Below are positions 38,759 through 46,720 of a stretch of 49,477 bases of DNA, piece after piece. Positions within the stretch are counted from its first letter, which is position 1; the number at the start of each line of letters is the position of its first letter. Source of the stretch: Bacteroidia bacterium (GTDB taxonomy: Bacteria > Bacteroidota > Bacteroidia > Bacteroidales > CAJPTX01); assembly GCA_905373475.1 (NCBI GenBank), contig CAJPTC010000020.1, forward strand, positions 1 to 49,477, read 5' to 3'. Below the pieces are notes generated by a model. The model made no database searches and was not told the DNA's origin. It saw only the letters and a program-made list of their open reading frames with translations. The position numbers and the translations under genes are program-made.

Positions 38759-40372
38759 CTAACAATTGGTACTACACCTCTTTACCACCCACTCCCCGAT
38801 ATTGCGCTTCGTCTCATCGAAGCTAGCCCCAACGAGTAGTAGCTCTTTGTTTGCAGATTGGTATTGTGTCGCGTAGCCTTTGTTAAGTATCTGTTGCAAC
38901 GCCTCACCAGCAGTACCTGCACTCCAAAGTTTGAACTCAAAGAGGTAAATGTACTTTTCGGTTATGACCACACAGTCAGCTCGTCCTGCAGAGCTGTGTA
39001 CTTCAGTTTGTGTAAATAGACCCACTAAGGCAAACACGAGATAAACCGCAATTTGGTAGTCACGCTCACGAAGTTGCAGATTGGAAGCAGAAGCGGTATC
39101 ATACGGAATACTAGCAAGGAGCGATTGTAGATTGGTCATAAATGTGTCCACGTCGCCTGCACGTACAGCATCCAAAAAGTCGTTTACAGAGAACCCCAAA
39201 TCACTATAACTTGGAGCATAGTCTGCTAGAAGGTTTTCATAAAATCCATAACGAACCTCGTTGTTCGGGAAACCGAGCTCGTATACCCACGTTTCAGGAT
39301 CGTAGCCCTTTATGGTCAGATAGCCCGTATGAAAGAGTATGGGTAACGGATTTAGCATATCTGCACGATAGCTGTCAAAACGCGAAACGCTCAAACGCGC
39401 TTTATTTTCCAGATCTGGGATATTGTAATGTACCTTTCTTAGATAATTGATTAAAAATGTAGGCGTGCCCGTTGCGAACCAATAAGGTTCTATTCGCTCG
39501 GAAGCAAACACATTCAATAGGCTAAACGGATTGTATACATTCTCGCCGTCTGCTGCAAACAAATAGCCGTCATATTCCCTCTTAAGAACGGCAAGCGTTT
39601 CTTCTTGCGACTTCGCTATCTGTTCACTCAATGCAGAGACGTACGGCTTAAAATTTTCGAAGAGCTCTTGTCCAGTAATTCCGCATATTCCCGAAAAGCT
39701 GCGTACAAGGCTAATATCCCGCAAGTTATTAAGTCCACTAAAAACGCTCACCTTGCTAAATTTGGTAATACCCGTAAGGAAGGCAAAACGAATATGTGCA
39801 TCCAGCGACTTTATTACCGAATAAAAACCTCGCAAAATACCGCGATAGGCTGCATTAAGAGGTTCGTTATCTAAACTCTCAAAAAGCGGTTTATCGTATT
39901 CATCAACTAGTACTACCACCTGTTTGCCCGTCGTCAGGTGTATTTGCTCAATGATGTAAGCAAACTGCTCGTCGGGCGCATCACTTACTTTTGCGACCCC
40001 AAAAGCAGCTTCCCAACTTCGTAAATTCAAAGTCAAGCGTTCAAGGAGATCTTCGCAAGTTTTATATTCCCGTCGTGCCAAATCTAGGTAGAGCACGGGA
40101 TATACTTGCCACGCCTCTCGATTTTCGCGTTGTGCTAACTCTTCTTCGGCTTTCTCGAGATATAGCCCCTTAAAGAGTTCTTTTTGACCACGAAAATACG
40201 CCGCCAAAGTTGAAAGGAAAAGACTTTTACCGAAGCGACGCGGACGGCTCAAGAAGTAAACTGGATTTTGTAAAAGTCGTACTATATACTGAGTTTTATC
40301 AACATACAAATACCCCCCACTAATGAGCTTTTCAAAGCTTTGTACACCAATAGGTAAGTCTTTTCTCTCCAT
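38759..40372 (-). CDS. DUF1703-type protein: AAA-ATPase-like plus PD-(D/E)XK nuclease-like, second paralog
   Basis: A 537-residue paralog of the protein at 10362-11984, clearly similar from end to end. It starts at MERKDLPIGVQSFEKL, matching the paralog's MTIEKLRELPIGIQSFEKL. An in-frame ATG at 40411 and a TTG at 40426 lie upstream but would add residues the paralog lacks. Visible motifs are Walker A-like SRPRRFGKS, Walker B VVVLVDEYDKP, sensor-like AFLTGITKFSK, and a C-terminal GRAD plus FEFK nuclease-fold signature. All key residues are present, so it looks intact. The function of the family is unknown. It lies upstream of the bspA-like gene on the same strand but 535 bp away and behind its own terminator. 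Confidence 0.87.
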   Translation of the reverse strand: MERKDLPIGVQSFEKLISGGYLYVDKTQYIVRLLQNPVYFLSRPRRFGKSLFLSTLAAYFRGQKELFKGLYLEKAEEELAQRENREAWQVYPVLYLDLARREYKTCEDLLERLTLNLRSWEAAFGVAKVSDAPDEQFAYIIEQIHLTTGKQVVVLVDEYDKPLFESLDNEPLNAAYRGILRGFYSVIKSLDAHIRFAFLTGITKFSKVSVFSGLNNLRDISLVRSFSGICGITGQELFENFKPYVSALSEQIAKSQEETLAVLKREYDGYLFAADGENVYNPFSLLNVFASERIEPYWFATGTPTFLINYLRKVHYNIPDLENKARLSVSRFDSYRADMLNPLPILFHTGYLTIKGYDPETWVYELGFPNNEVRYGFYENLLADYAPSYSDLGFSVNDFLDAVRAGDVDTFMTNLQSLLASIPYDTASASNLQLRERDYQIAVYLVFALVGLFTQTEVHSSAGRADCVVITEKYIYLFEFKLWSAGTAGEALQQILNKGYATQYQSANKELLLVGASFDETKRNIGEWVVKRCSTNC

Positions 40373-40673
40373 TCTCACACCTACTAATACTTTACTAAAA
40401 TACAATTTCATTGTCAATTGCGACAAGCACTACCGAAGAGAAGCTCAAGACACAAAGGACAAAAAGCACCACAGCAATGACAATTAAACATGTAGGGGCG
40501 AGGCGTGCCTCGCCCATTAAATACGCCGTTGGCGTATTTTCGGTTAATACCTTATTCACGTCATGCCATAAAATAATCGCACGCAATGCGAATTATACAC
40601 GTCAATACGTGTAGCGGCGCGCCATGGCACGCCGTAATAGAACCCCGCCGTATGGCGCGGATGGGTCTCGTTA

Positions 40674-40835
40674 GCCCAATGTGAAACGTTGGGCGAATAT
40701 ATGAGCGCTTGGCGTATCGAGATTCGCACGGGGTTTTACCACCGTGCTAAAAAGACTCGCCTCATTAAGGGGCTCAAATAGAACCCCGCCGAATGGCGCG
40801 GGTGAGTAGCGTTAGCCCAATGTGAAACGTTGGGC
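40674..40835 (+). repeat. Composite P2-P4-P2 element, copy 1
   Basis: A 162-bp block bounded by two P2 palindromes (GCCCAA-N9-TTGGGC) and containing the P4 hairpin, a CTCATTAAGGGGC-type stem and a CCCCGCCGAATGGCG-type stem. A near-identical block in the same order lies at 45284-45444, so it behaves as one unit. Confidence 0.75.
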
Positions 40836-41366
40836 GAAAAACAATCAAAAACGGGCACAACCCGAAAGTCATGCCCGTTGCCATTGATTATCAATGTTCT
40901 CTATTCGGGCGAGGCGTGCCTCGCCCCTACGAGATGTTATTCAATGTTTATGCGTATTGCGATGCGATAATATTCGGCATGTTATGCCGATTTGGGCGAA
41001 TCAGGTTTCGCCCCTACAGAATTGGTATCCAATAATTTATATACATAACGACATGATAAATTCGGTACGTTATGCCGAATTGGGCGAGGCACGCCATCGC
41101 CCGTAAAAAACACATAAGTACGTGTAGCGGCGCGCCATGGCACGCCGTATTAAAACCCCGCCGAAGGCGGTGGTGAGTATTGTTAGCCCAATGTGAAACG
41201 TTGGGCAACATCATGCAAAACATTAGGCTTCAATGTGCTGCCCCTACAGGGCGCATCGGTCTTGGGGTATCGTAACCCAAGGCGTTGCCTTGGGCTAGAT
41301 TGTGTTGCACTTTCAGTGCGAAAAATAGGGTCGCATTGCGGATTCGCGCCAGCAGCGCGACTGTAG

Positions 41367-41505
41367 GGGCGAGGCACGCCTCGCCCGCTAAATACGCCAA
41401 CAGCGTATTATCGGTTGATATTTCATTTGCGTCTATCATGAAATAATCTCACACAATGCGAATATACACGTCATGGTATGATGGCGAGCGAGGCACGCCT
41501 CGCCC
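41367..41505 (+). repeat. P1-bounded long unit, copy 1
   Basis: Two P1 palindromes enclose about 100 bp containing an AATACGCC/GGCGTATT-like stem, then TTCA..CGTC, TGAAATAATC and CACA/CGCAATGCGAAT. The same internal sequence in the same order lies between the P1 copies at 45484-45617 and 46324-46465. The left end has the GTAG foot (41363-41366). Confidence 0.75.
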
Positions 41506-41686
41506 GTTAAATACGCCGTTGGCGTATTTTCGGTTAATACCTTATTCACGCCATGCCATGAAATAATCGCACGCAATGCGAATAATATACGTTGCGGCAC
41601 GATATAACGTGATTTGCAATATTCTCTTCAAGTGGCGGCATCTCCAAATTCTCCTGTTTAGAGCCTACATTTTCAGGACAAATAAA

Positions 41687-41716
41687 AAGACACGCCTCAA
41701 AATAGAGACGTGTCTT
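41687..41716 (-). terminator. Intrinsic terminator of gcvT
   Basis: AAGACACG and CGTGTCTT form perfect 8-bp arms around 14 nt, followed on the minus strand by TTTATTTG. The stem ends 22 nt past the gcvT stop codon, a textbook rho-independent layout. Confidence 0.8.
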
Positions 41717-41738
41717 CCTTACACTTGTTACAAAGATT

Positions 41739-42845
41739 CTATTTCTTGTAGAAGGGCAGCTTTACCACTTTTGCCTTGAGGTTCTTGCCGCGTATCTGAA
41801 TGAAAATCTCGGTATCTGTTTTTGAGAACTCCTTCTTCACGTATCCCATACCAATCCCAAGCTTCAGAGAAGGCGACATAGTACCCGAGGTTACTTCTCC
41901 TATCGTATTGCCTGCAGCATCTACTATCGGGTAGTGCTGACGCGGTATTCCTTTGTCTATCATTTCAAAGCCAACCAACTTCTCTACAGGGCCGTCGGCT
42001 TTTACCTTTTCTATTAGAGAACGAGCCACCATATCTTTCTTATTGTCGGTCAGCTTCGTAATCCAACCTAAGCCCGCGGCAATAGGACTCGTGGTTTCAT
42101 TGATATCATGCCCATAGAGACAGAAGCCCATCTCTAGTCGCAAGGTATCACGTGCACCAAGCCCTGCGGGCTTTAGTCCTTCCTCCTTACCAGCCTCGAG
42201 TACGGCGTTCCAAATCTTTTCAACGTCCCCGCTTGCACAGTAAATTTCGCATCCGCCTGCTCCAGTATAGCCCGTAATGGAAAGAATCACATTGGGGACA
42301 CCTGCCAACGTCACGTAGCGGAAAGTATAGTACTTCATATCCTCCACGGGTTCGGCAACCAGTTTTTGTACCACCTTCATAGCTAGTGGTCCTTGTACTG
42401 CTACTTGTGCCATCGCATCAGAGGCGTTAACCAGATCCTGCCCCACTTTCATTCCCAAAGCCTCTCCTTGTTTGCAAAGCCACGCCCAGTCCTTATCAAG
42501 GTTTGCTGCATTTACAACAAGCAAGTACTCATTCTCATTCATACGGTAGGTAAGGAAGTCATCTATAATGCCGCCCTGCTCGTTCGGGAAACAAGCATAT
42601 TGTACCTGCCCATCCTGAAGTGCGGATGCATCATTGGAACTCACACGCTGGAGAAACTCTAATGCTTTCGGACCTTTTACCCAAATATCGCCCATATGCG
42701 AAACATCAAAGATCCCTGCCTGTTCGCGCACCATACGATGCTCTTCGTTAATGCCCACGTACTCTATCGGCATAAAATAGCCTGCGAACTCTTGCATTTT
42801 TGCGCCACTCTTTTCATGAAAAGCGCACAATGGTGTTTTTTTCAT
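41739..42845 (-). CDS. gcvT: Aminomethyltransferase (glycine cleavage system T protein)
   Basis: A 368-residue cytosolic enzyme, the usual length for the family. It transfers the methylene group from the aminomethyl-lipoyl H protein to tetrahydrofolate and releases ammonia. Family landmarks are all visible: HEKSGAKMQEFAGYFMPIEY at the N-terminus, FDVSHMG, GGIIDDFLTYR, NAAN, GYTGAGGCEIY, KPAGLGARDTLRLEMGFCLYG and a C-terminal EVTSGTMSPSLKLGIGMGYV. It starts 46 bp after the stop of the DPP III gene on the same strand, which suggests co-transcription, and ends at a strong terminator. The other glycine cleavage genes (gcvP, gcvH) are not in the window. Confidence 0.97.
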   Translation of the reverse strand: MKKTPLCAFHEKSGAKMQEFAGYFMPIEYVGINEEHRMVREQAGIFDVSHMGDIWVKGPKALEFLQRVSSNDASALQDGQVQYACFPNEQGGIIDDFLTYRMNENEYLLVVNAANLDKDWAWLCKQGEALGMKVGQDLVNASDAMAQVAVQGPLAMKVVQKLVAEPVEDMKYYTFRYVTLAGVPNVILSITGYTGAGGCEIYCASGDVEKIWNAVLEAGKEEGLKPAGLGARDTLRLEMGFCLYGHDINETTSPIAAGLGWITKLTDNKKDMVARSLIEKVKADGPVEKLVGFEMIDKGIPRQHYPIVDAAGNTIGEVTSGTMSPSLKLGIGMGYVKKEFSKTDTEIFIQIRGKNLKAKVVKLPFYKK

Positions 42846-42891
42846 AATCCTAATTCCTTGGTTTACCCTTTACACGGACATACAATTTCTC

Positions 42892-44955
42892 TTAGTTGCG
42901 AAGAGGTAAGAGACCGAACTTCTTACCATACTCCATCATCTGACCCGCATAGTCAGTCGTATAGCGAACCTTTACGTCAACGATCTGATCTTTATCCATT
43001 ACAGGTTCGAGGATCGGATTCACAAAACCACCGTAAGGAGCAAGGTTAAGTTTGCGGTAACGCTCTAGAACTTCCGTATGCAAATCCTTATCCACCTTTA
43101 CCGCGTAGCGTTCTACTAAGGCGCGACCTGCCTCAAAATCGCCAGTACTCTTAATACGCTGTATCTCGCGAAGCAACTGACCAAACAGATCGCGCAACGC
43201 ATCGTAGTTCTTTACTTCAACGTAACGCTTACCGTCGCGTACATTCCATGCAATTACCTCATTCTGTTTACCATGCTCATAGCACCAATTGGCAATCAGC
43301 GCACGGTTACGCATATGCGCCTCTTCAATTTGTTCACCTGGTTTGATACGCGTCAGCTGCGTAATCAGCCCATTGCGGATGTAAGCATCATACTCTGCTT
43401 CGGAGTATTGTCCTTCTGGCAGTACACCAAGTTCTACCATTTTGGGGTCGCGTATGTAATACAGACCAAAAAGGTCGGCACGCGCTTCTTCAAGCGTTGC
43501 AGAGTAATTCTTCAGCTCATCGCCTACAATACCAGGGGCTAATTTGCCACTTCCGTGCCCTAAACATTCGTGTAAATCGGTATGCAGGTTACTACTCAAG
43601 CTACCAAATTTACGAGCTCGCTCTATTTCCGCGGGGCTATTAGCAAACTCATCTAAGAAGCCATTGCCTTGCGCCACCTGATCGTAAGCACGTGTGATGT
43701 TCTCAATCGTTACACTTTTAGAACCGTATTCTGCACGAAGCCAGTTGGCATTGGGGAGGTTAATACCTATCGGAGTCGTAGGATAGCAATCGCCACCGAG
43801 CGTAACGGCGTTAATTACTTTTGCAGTTATTCCTTTCACCTCTTTCCGTTTGAAAGCTTCATCAATGGGCGAATGTTCCTCAAACCATGCCGCATTCGCA
43901 GAGATGATCTCTGTACGACGCGTTGCCGCGAGATCTTTGAAGTTTACAAGACCTTCCCAGCTGCATTTACGCCCGAGTGGGTCACCGTAATCTTCTATAA
44001 AGCCATTTACAAAATCGACCTTAGCGGCGGTATCCTTTACCCATTGCACACAATAGTCGTTGAAATCGTGTAGATCTCCCGAACGATAAAAACGAATAAG
44101 GTTACGTATTGTCGCCGTCTGTGCTTCGGTCTCTGCCACTTTTTCAGCCTTTTCGAGCCAATAAACAATTTTCTCTATGGCAGGACTATACATACCATCC
44201 ACTTTCCAAACACGCTCCAGAATCTTTCCATCCTGTTTACATAGTTGGGAATTCATACCGTATGCCAAACGGTCGTCTCCAACCGAATCCTGTAGTATAT
44301 CATAAAAATGCTGTGCCTCGTCTTGCGTCACATCTTTATAAAAGTTGGTTGCCGAAGAGAGGAGAAGATCATTGGGTTCATTGACATCCGTCGCTTTGTC
44401 TTTATTCACACGCTTAGCAGCAATGGTGGGGTCGAACATAATTGGGGTAGCAAAGCTTATAATTGCACTTGCCTCGCCAAGCTCTTCTGGAAACCTATCG
44501 GCAGGGGTTTTATTTACCAGTTCTTGGAAATAAGAGATCGGGAACTCGGGGAGGATCTTAGTCTCGCCATAGTGATGATGAATCCCATTAGAGAACCATA
44601 CACGTTTGAGATAAACAAGGAAAGCTTCCCAATTCGTCCCCATTCGTTCGCCCGTATACCCTTCATAAATAGCCTCGAGAATATGACGAATAGCGAGGTT
44701 ATGCTCGTAATTCTGATCCCACAGGATATCGCGCCCACAAAGTGCCGCCTGACTTAGGTAATAGCAAAGCTCTTTCTGCTGCAAAGAGAGGCTATCCCAA
44801 TCTGGTATCTCATAGCGCATTACGTAGAGATCTGCAAATTGGTCAACCTTCCACGGTAGGTTCGACTCGGAACTACTCTGTTGTTTGAATTCCTTACAGC
44901 CCGTTGCAAGCAATGCCATAATCAATACTCCTATCAAAAGTAATTTTCGCATCAT
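42892..44955 (-). CDS. Dipeptidyl peptidase III family lipoprotein (M49)
   Basis: A 687-residue zinc metallopeptidase that removes dipeptides from peptide N-termini. The zinc motifs are HECLGH (462-467) and EEARAD (489-494), the M49 signature HEXXGH...EExxxD. The N-terminus is a lipoprotein signal peptide with lipobox LATGC (Cys20), so the enzyme is predicted to be membrane-anchored outside the cytoplasm and not cytosolic as in eukaryotes. Length and motifs fit Bacteroidales DPP III. A second ATG lies one codon inside; either start gives the same mature protein. In a peptide-fermenting Bacteroidales it would feed dipeptides to the cell, and gcvT downstream fits use of the glycine released; that link is inference. 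Confidence 0.93.
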   Translation of the reverse strand: MMRKLLLIGVLIMALLATGCKEFKQQSSSESNLPWKVDQFADLYVMRYEIPDWDSLSLQQKELCYYLSQAALCGRDILWDQNYEHNLAIRHILEAIYEGYTGERMGTNWEAFLVYLKRVWFSNGIHHHYGETKILPEFPISYFQELVNKTPADRFPEELGEASAIISFATPIMFDPTIAAKRVNKDKATDVNEPNDLLLSSATNFYKDVTQDEAQHFYDILQDSVGDDRLAYGMNSQLCKQDGKILERVWKVDGMYSPAIEKIVYWLEKAEKVAETEAQTATIRNLIRFYRSGDLHDFNDYCVQWVKDTAAKVDFVNGFIEDYGDPLGRKCSWEGLVNFKDLAATRRTEIISANAAWFEEHSPIDEAFKRKEVKGITAKVINAVTLGGDCYPTTPIGINLPNANWLRAEYGSKSVTIENITRAYDQVAQGNGFLDEFANSPAEIERARKFGSLSSNLHTDLHECLGHGSGKLAPGIVGDELKNYSATLEEARADLFGLYYIRDPKMVELGVLPEGQYSEAEYDAYIRNGLITQLTRIKPGEQIEEAHMRNRALIANWCYEHGKQNEVIAWNVRDGKRYVEVKNYDALRDLFGQLLREIQRIKSTGDFEAGRALVERYAVKVDKDLHTEVLERYRKLNLAPYGGFVNPILEPVMDKDQIVDVKVRYTTDYAGQMMEYGKKFGLLPLRN

Positions 44956-45042
44956 GCCAGTAGATTGTTATTAAGTACGTAAAGGTAGCAATTAAGCAAA
45001 TTTCGGATACAGGGTGATGGCGTGGCGCGCCTCGCCCCTACT

Positions 45043-45097
45043 AAGCCTTGCGGAGGCAAGGCTAAACACTAGAAAACAGGTTAAGGATCTAAGGTTG
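45043..45097 (+). repeat. 55-bp direct repeat, left copy
   Basis: Identical over 55 bp to 49423-49477, starting at the AGCCTTG...CAAGGCT hairpin and ending AAGGATCTAAGGTTG. Both copies are immediately preceded by a P1-like palindrome plus CTAC. The two copies bracket the RAYT and restriction-modification genes, and the right copy may extend past the window. Confidence 0.85.
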
Positions 45098-45283
45098 AGA
45101 GTTCGCGCCTTTGGCGCGATTGTAGGGGCGAGGCACGCCTCGCCCGTCGTGTGCGCCGCACACGTATTGTGATTATTCTCTATATCTATTTGCGGGCGAG
45201 GCACGCCTCGCCCGCCACGTCACACCATGAAATAATCGCTTTGCGCATCAAACCCCACCGTATGGCGGCGGTGAGTCTTACTA

Positions 45284-45444
45284 GCCCAATGTGAAACGTT
45301 GGGTGGTATATGAGCGCTTGGCGTATCGAGATACGCACGGGGTTTTACCACCGTGCTAAAAAGACTCGCCCCGTTAAGGGGCTCAAATTGAACCCCACCG
45401 TATGGCGCGGGTGGGTATTGTTAGCCCAATGTAAAACGTTGGGT
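45284..45444 (+). repeat. Composite P2-P4-P2 element, copy 2
   Basis: A 161-bp block with the same internal order as 40674-40835: P2, ATGAGCGCTTGGCGTATCGA, P4, GGGGC stem, GGCGCGGGT stem, P2. Scattered substitutions distinguish the copies. Confidence 0.75.
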
Positions 45445-45483
45445 GAATATTTTCCGACATAACATGTTGATTATCAAATTGTA

Positions 45484-45617
45484 GAGGCACGCCTCGCCCG
45501 TTAAATGCGCCTTTGGCGTATATTCGGTTAATGCCTTATTCACGTCGTGCTATGAAATAATCTCACACAATGCGAATAATACACGTCATGAGACGGCGAG
45601 CGAGGCGTGCCTCGCCC
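45484..45617 (+). repeat. P1-bounded long unit, copy 2
   Basis: The same internal sequence as 41367-41505, ending in a P1 palindrome plus CTAC (45618-45621). The left P1 is truncated. Confidence 0.7.
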
Positions 45618-45690
45618 CTACAAAGCCTTGCGGAGGCAAGGCTAAACACGAAACAGACAAACATTATTTTTGCACAAATACAAAGGAATA

Positions 45691-46233
45691 ATGTCATTGC
45701 CATATAGACGTTCGGTACGATTTAGCAAGTCGCATTACAACAGAGGGTTTTATTTTGTGACAATATGCACGAGAGACCGTATCCATTGTTTTGGCGATAT
45801 CGTAGATGGCGTAATGCATTTGGATGAATTGGGCGAATTTGTCACACAGGTTTTACAAACAATTCGCGAACATAATCGATATGCAGAATGCACATTGTTT
45901 GTGGTTATGCCAAACCATATTCATGCAATATTCGCGATAGATTTGAAGAATGTGCCAACGGCACATTTTGTAGGGGCGAGGCATGCCTCGCCCGCCAATA
46001 CCGAAGAGGATTATATGCAGAGGGTTTCACGAAGTAAAGGTTTATTGTCGGTTGTAGTCGGTAATTTCAAATCGGCGATTACGCATTTTGCGAATATACA
46101 TAACATCGGCTTTGCATGGCAACGTTCGTATCATGAACATATCATACGCGATACGGATGATTTTAATCGCATTGCAGAATATATAAGAATGAATCCTTTG
46201 CGTTGGGCGGAGGATGAATATAACAAACCGTGA
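45691..46233 (+). CDS. REP-associated tyrosine transposase (RAYT, Y1 HUH family)
   Basis: A 180-residue Y1-type single-strand transposase related to IS200/IS605 TnpA. The HUH motif is MPNHIHAI (His76, His78), preceded by GFYFVTICT and VVMPNH strands. The WQRSYHEHIIRD segment (143 on) and AEYIRMNP follow; Tyr164 in the latter is the likely nucleophile by analogy with RAYTs. The ATG at 45691 (after AAAGGAAT) is preferred; a TTG 7 codons upstream is the alternative. RAYTs bind and cleave REP palindromes at a GTAG foot, and this gene stands among dozens of such elements. Residues about 87-101 (NVPTAHFVGARHASP) are encoded by a GCC-AAC-GGC hairpin plus GTAG plus a perfect P1 palindrome, so the gene contains a REP in its own reading frame, in the loop after the HUH strand. 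The frame is intact. Confidence 0.9.
   Translation: MSLPYRRSVRFSKSHYNRGFYFVTICTRDRIHCFGDIVDGVMHLDELGEFVTQVLQTIREHNRYAECTLFVVMPNHIHAIFAIDLKNVPTAHFVGARHASPANTEEDYMQRVSRSKGLLSVVVGNFKSAITHFANIHNIGFAWQRSYHEHIIRDTDDFNRIAEYIRMNPLRWAEDEYNKP
45970..45993 (+). repeat. GTAG plus perfect P1 palindrome inside the RAYT gene
   Basis: GTAG (45970-45973) abuts GGGCGAGGCATGCCTCGCCC (45974-45993), a perfect 20-bp palindrome. The unit is 24 bp, eight codons, and reads VGARHASP. A second hairpin, AATGTGCC-AAC-GGCACATT (45949-45967), lies just before it. Confidence 0.95.
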
Positions 46234-46242
46234 AATGCCGTT

Positions 46243-46293
46243 AATAATCGTAATACGTATGTTCGCACACGTATTGCAGATATTGCGATTATT
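46243..46293 (+). terminator. Nested hairpin just downstream of RAYT, possible terminator
   Basis: Outer arms AATAATCG / CGATTATT and inner arms AATACGT / ACGTATT (46252-46258 with 46269-46275) form a structure starting 9 nt after the stop. There is no clear U-tract, so a terminator role is uncertain. Confidence 0.3.
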
Positions 46294-46323
46294 CATTCCA
46301 AAAACATCATTGTCGGTTATCGC

Positions 46324-46465
46324 GGGCGAGGCGTGCCTCGCCCGTTAAATACGCCTTTGGCGTATATTCGGTTAATGCCTTATTCACGTCGTGCTATGAA
46401 ATAATCGCACACAATGCGAATATACATGTCATGGTATGACATGGCGGGCGAGGCGTGCCTCGCCC
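46324..46465 (+). repeat. P1-bounded long unit, copy 3
   Basis: 142 bp. Two full P1 palindromes enclose the same internal sequence as 41367-41505 and 45484-45617; the right end has the CTAC foot (46466-46469). Confidence 0.8.
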
Positions 46466-46670
46466 CTACAAAGCCTTGCGAGAGCAAGGCTATCGCAAAG
46501 CGATGATTTATCATTTAGCACACCCAAACATCGGACATTGATTGGATATTAAACGCATAGCGTAAAAAGAACGCCGTATGGCGCGGGTGGGTACTTTCAG
46601 CCCAATGTAAAACGTTGGGCTTCCGTTATACATCCTCCTCATCTGGGGGTCGCATTGCGTCCCTAATCGC

Positions 46671-46678
46671 TAATTTTG
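46671..46678 (+). promoter_or_regulatory. Bacteroidota-type -7 box for the restriction-modification gene
   Basis: TAATTTTG matches TAnnTTTG exactly, 42 nt before the ATG, nearly the same distance as the box found for protease B. No good -33 TTTG is visible at the expected spacing. Confidence 0.35.
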
Positions 46679-46720
46679 ACAACTGTATTACTCTAAACTC
46701 CGTAATTCGTACCTAAGGAA

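Larger units (their letters stand above)
40430..41690. repeat. Dense palindromic repeat array (P1-P5) downstream of gcvT
   Basis: About 1.25 kb without a gene. P1 copies: 40496-40515 (preceded by GTAG), 40907-40926 (followed by CTAC), a variant at 40994-41013 (followed by CTAC), a degenerate copy at 41082-41102, 41367-41386 (preceded by GTAG) and a variant at 41486-41505. P2 copies: 40674-40694, 40815-40835 and 41186-41206. P4 is at 40726-40747 and P3 at 40850-40879. P5 copies with GTAG lie near 40610-40635 and 41122-41147. Other stems include CCCAAGGC/GCCTTGGG near 41276-41294. Short open frames here merely read through the repeats (recurring GEACLAP, GARRASP and GEARLAP peptides). Confidence 0.85.
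44992..45669. repeat. Dense palindromic repeat array upstream of the RAYT gene
   Basis: Spacer between divergent DPP III and RAYT genes with no gene of its own. P1 copies: degenerate 45019-45037 (followed by CTAC), 45126-45145 (preceded by GTAG), 45194-45213, partial 45484-45499 and 45598-45617 (followed by CTAC). P2 is at 45284-45304 and 45424-45444, P4 at 45335-45356. The AGCCTTG-CGGAGG-CAAGGCT hairpin occurs at 45044-45063 and again near 45624-45643. Promoters of both flanking genes must lie within or beside these repeats. Confidence 0.85.
46234..46640. repeat. Repeat array between the RAYT and restriction-modification genes
   Basis: It holds a nested inverted repeat just after the RAYT stop (46243-46293), P1 at 46324-46343 and 46446-46465 (the second followed by CTAC), a variant AGCCTTG/CAAGGCT hairpin near 46471-46491, and P2 at 46600-46620. 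No gene is visible. Confidence 0.8.

Noticed and set aside
40894..41439. Several 60-70 residue open frames on both strands within the repeat array
   Set aside because: They consist of translated P1-P5 repeats (recurring GEACLAP, GARRASP and GEARLAP peptides), lack start signals and overlap each other on both strands.
40430..41690. CRISPR array, suggested by the regularly recurring palindromes
   Set aside because: Repeats are of several families, spacing is irregular, the spacers are themselves repeats, and no cas gene is present.
44992..45204. 70-residue minus-strand frame upstream of the DPP III gene
   Set aside because: It also reads through P1 repeats (GEACLAPT, GEARHA) and has no ribosome-binding or domain evidence.
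45670..45690. TTG start for the RAYT gene
   Set aside because: The ATG at 45691 follows AAAGGAAT and begins where the conserved RAYT sequence starts.
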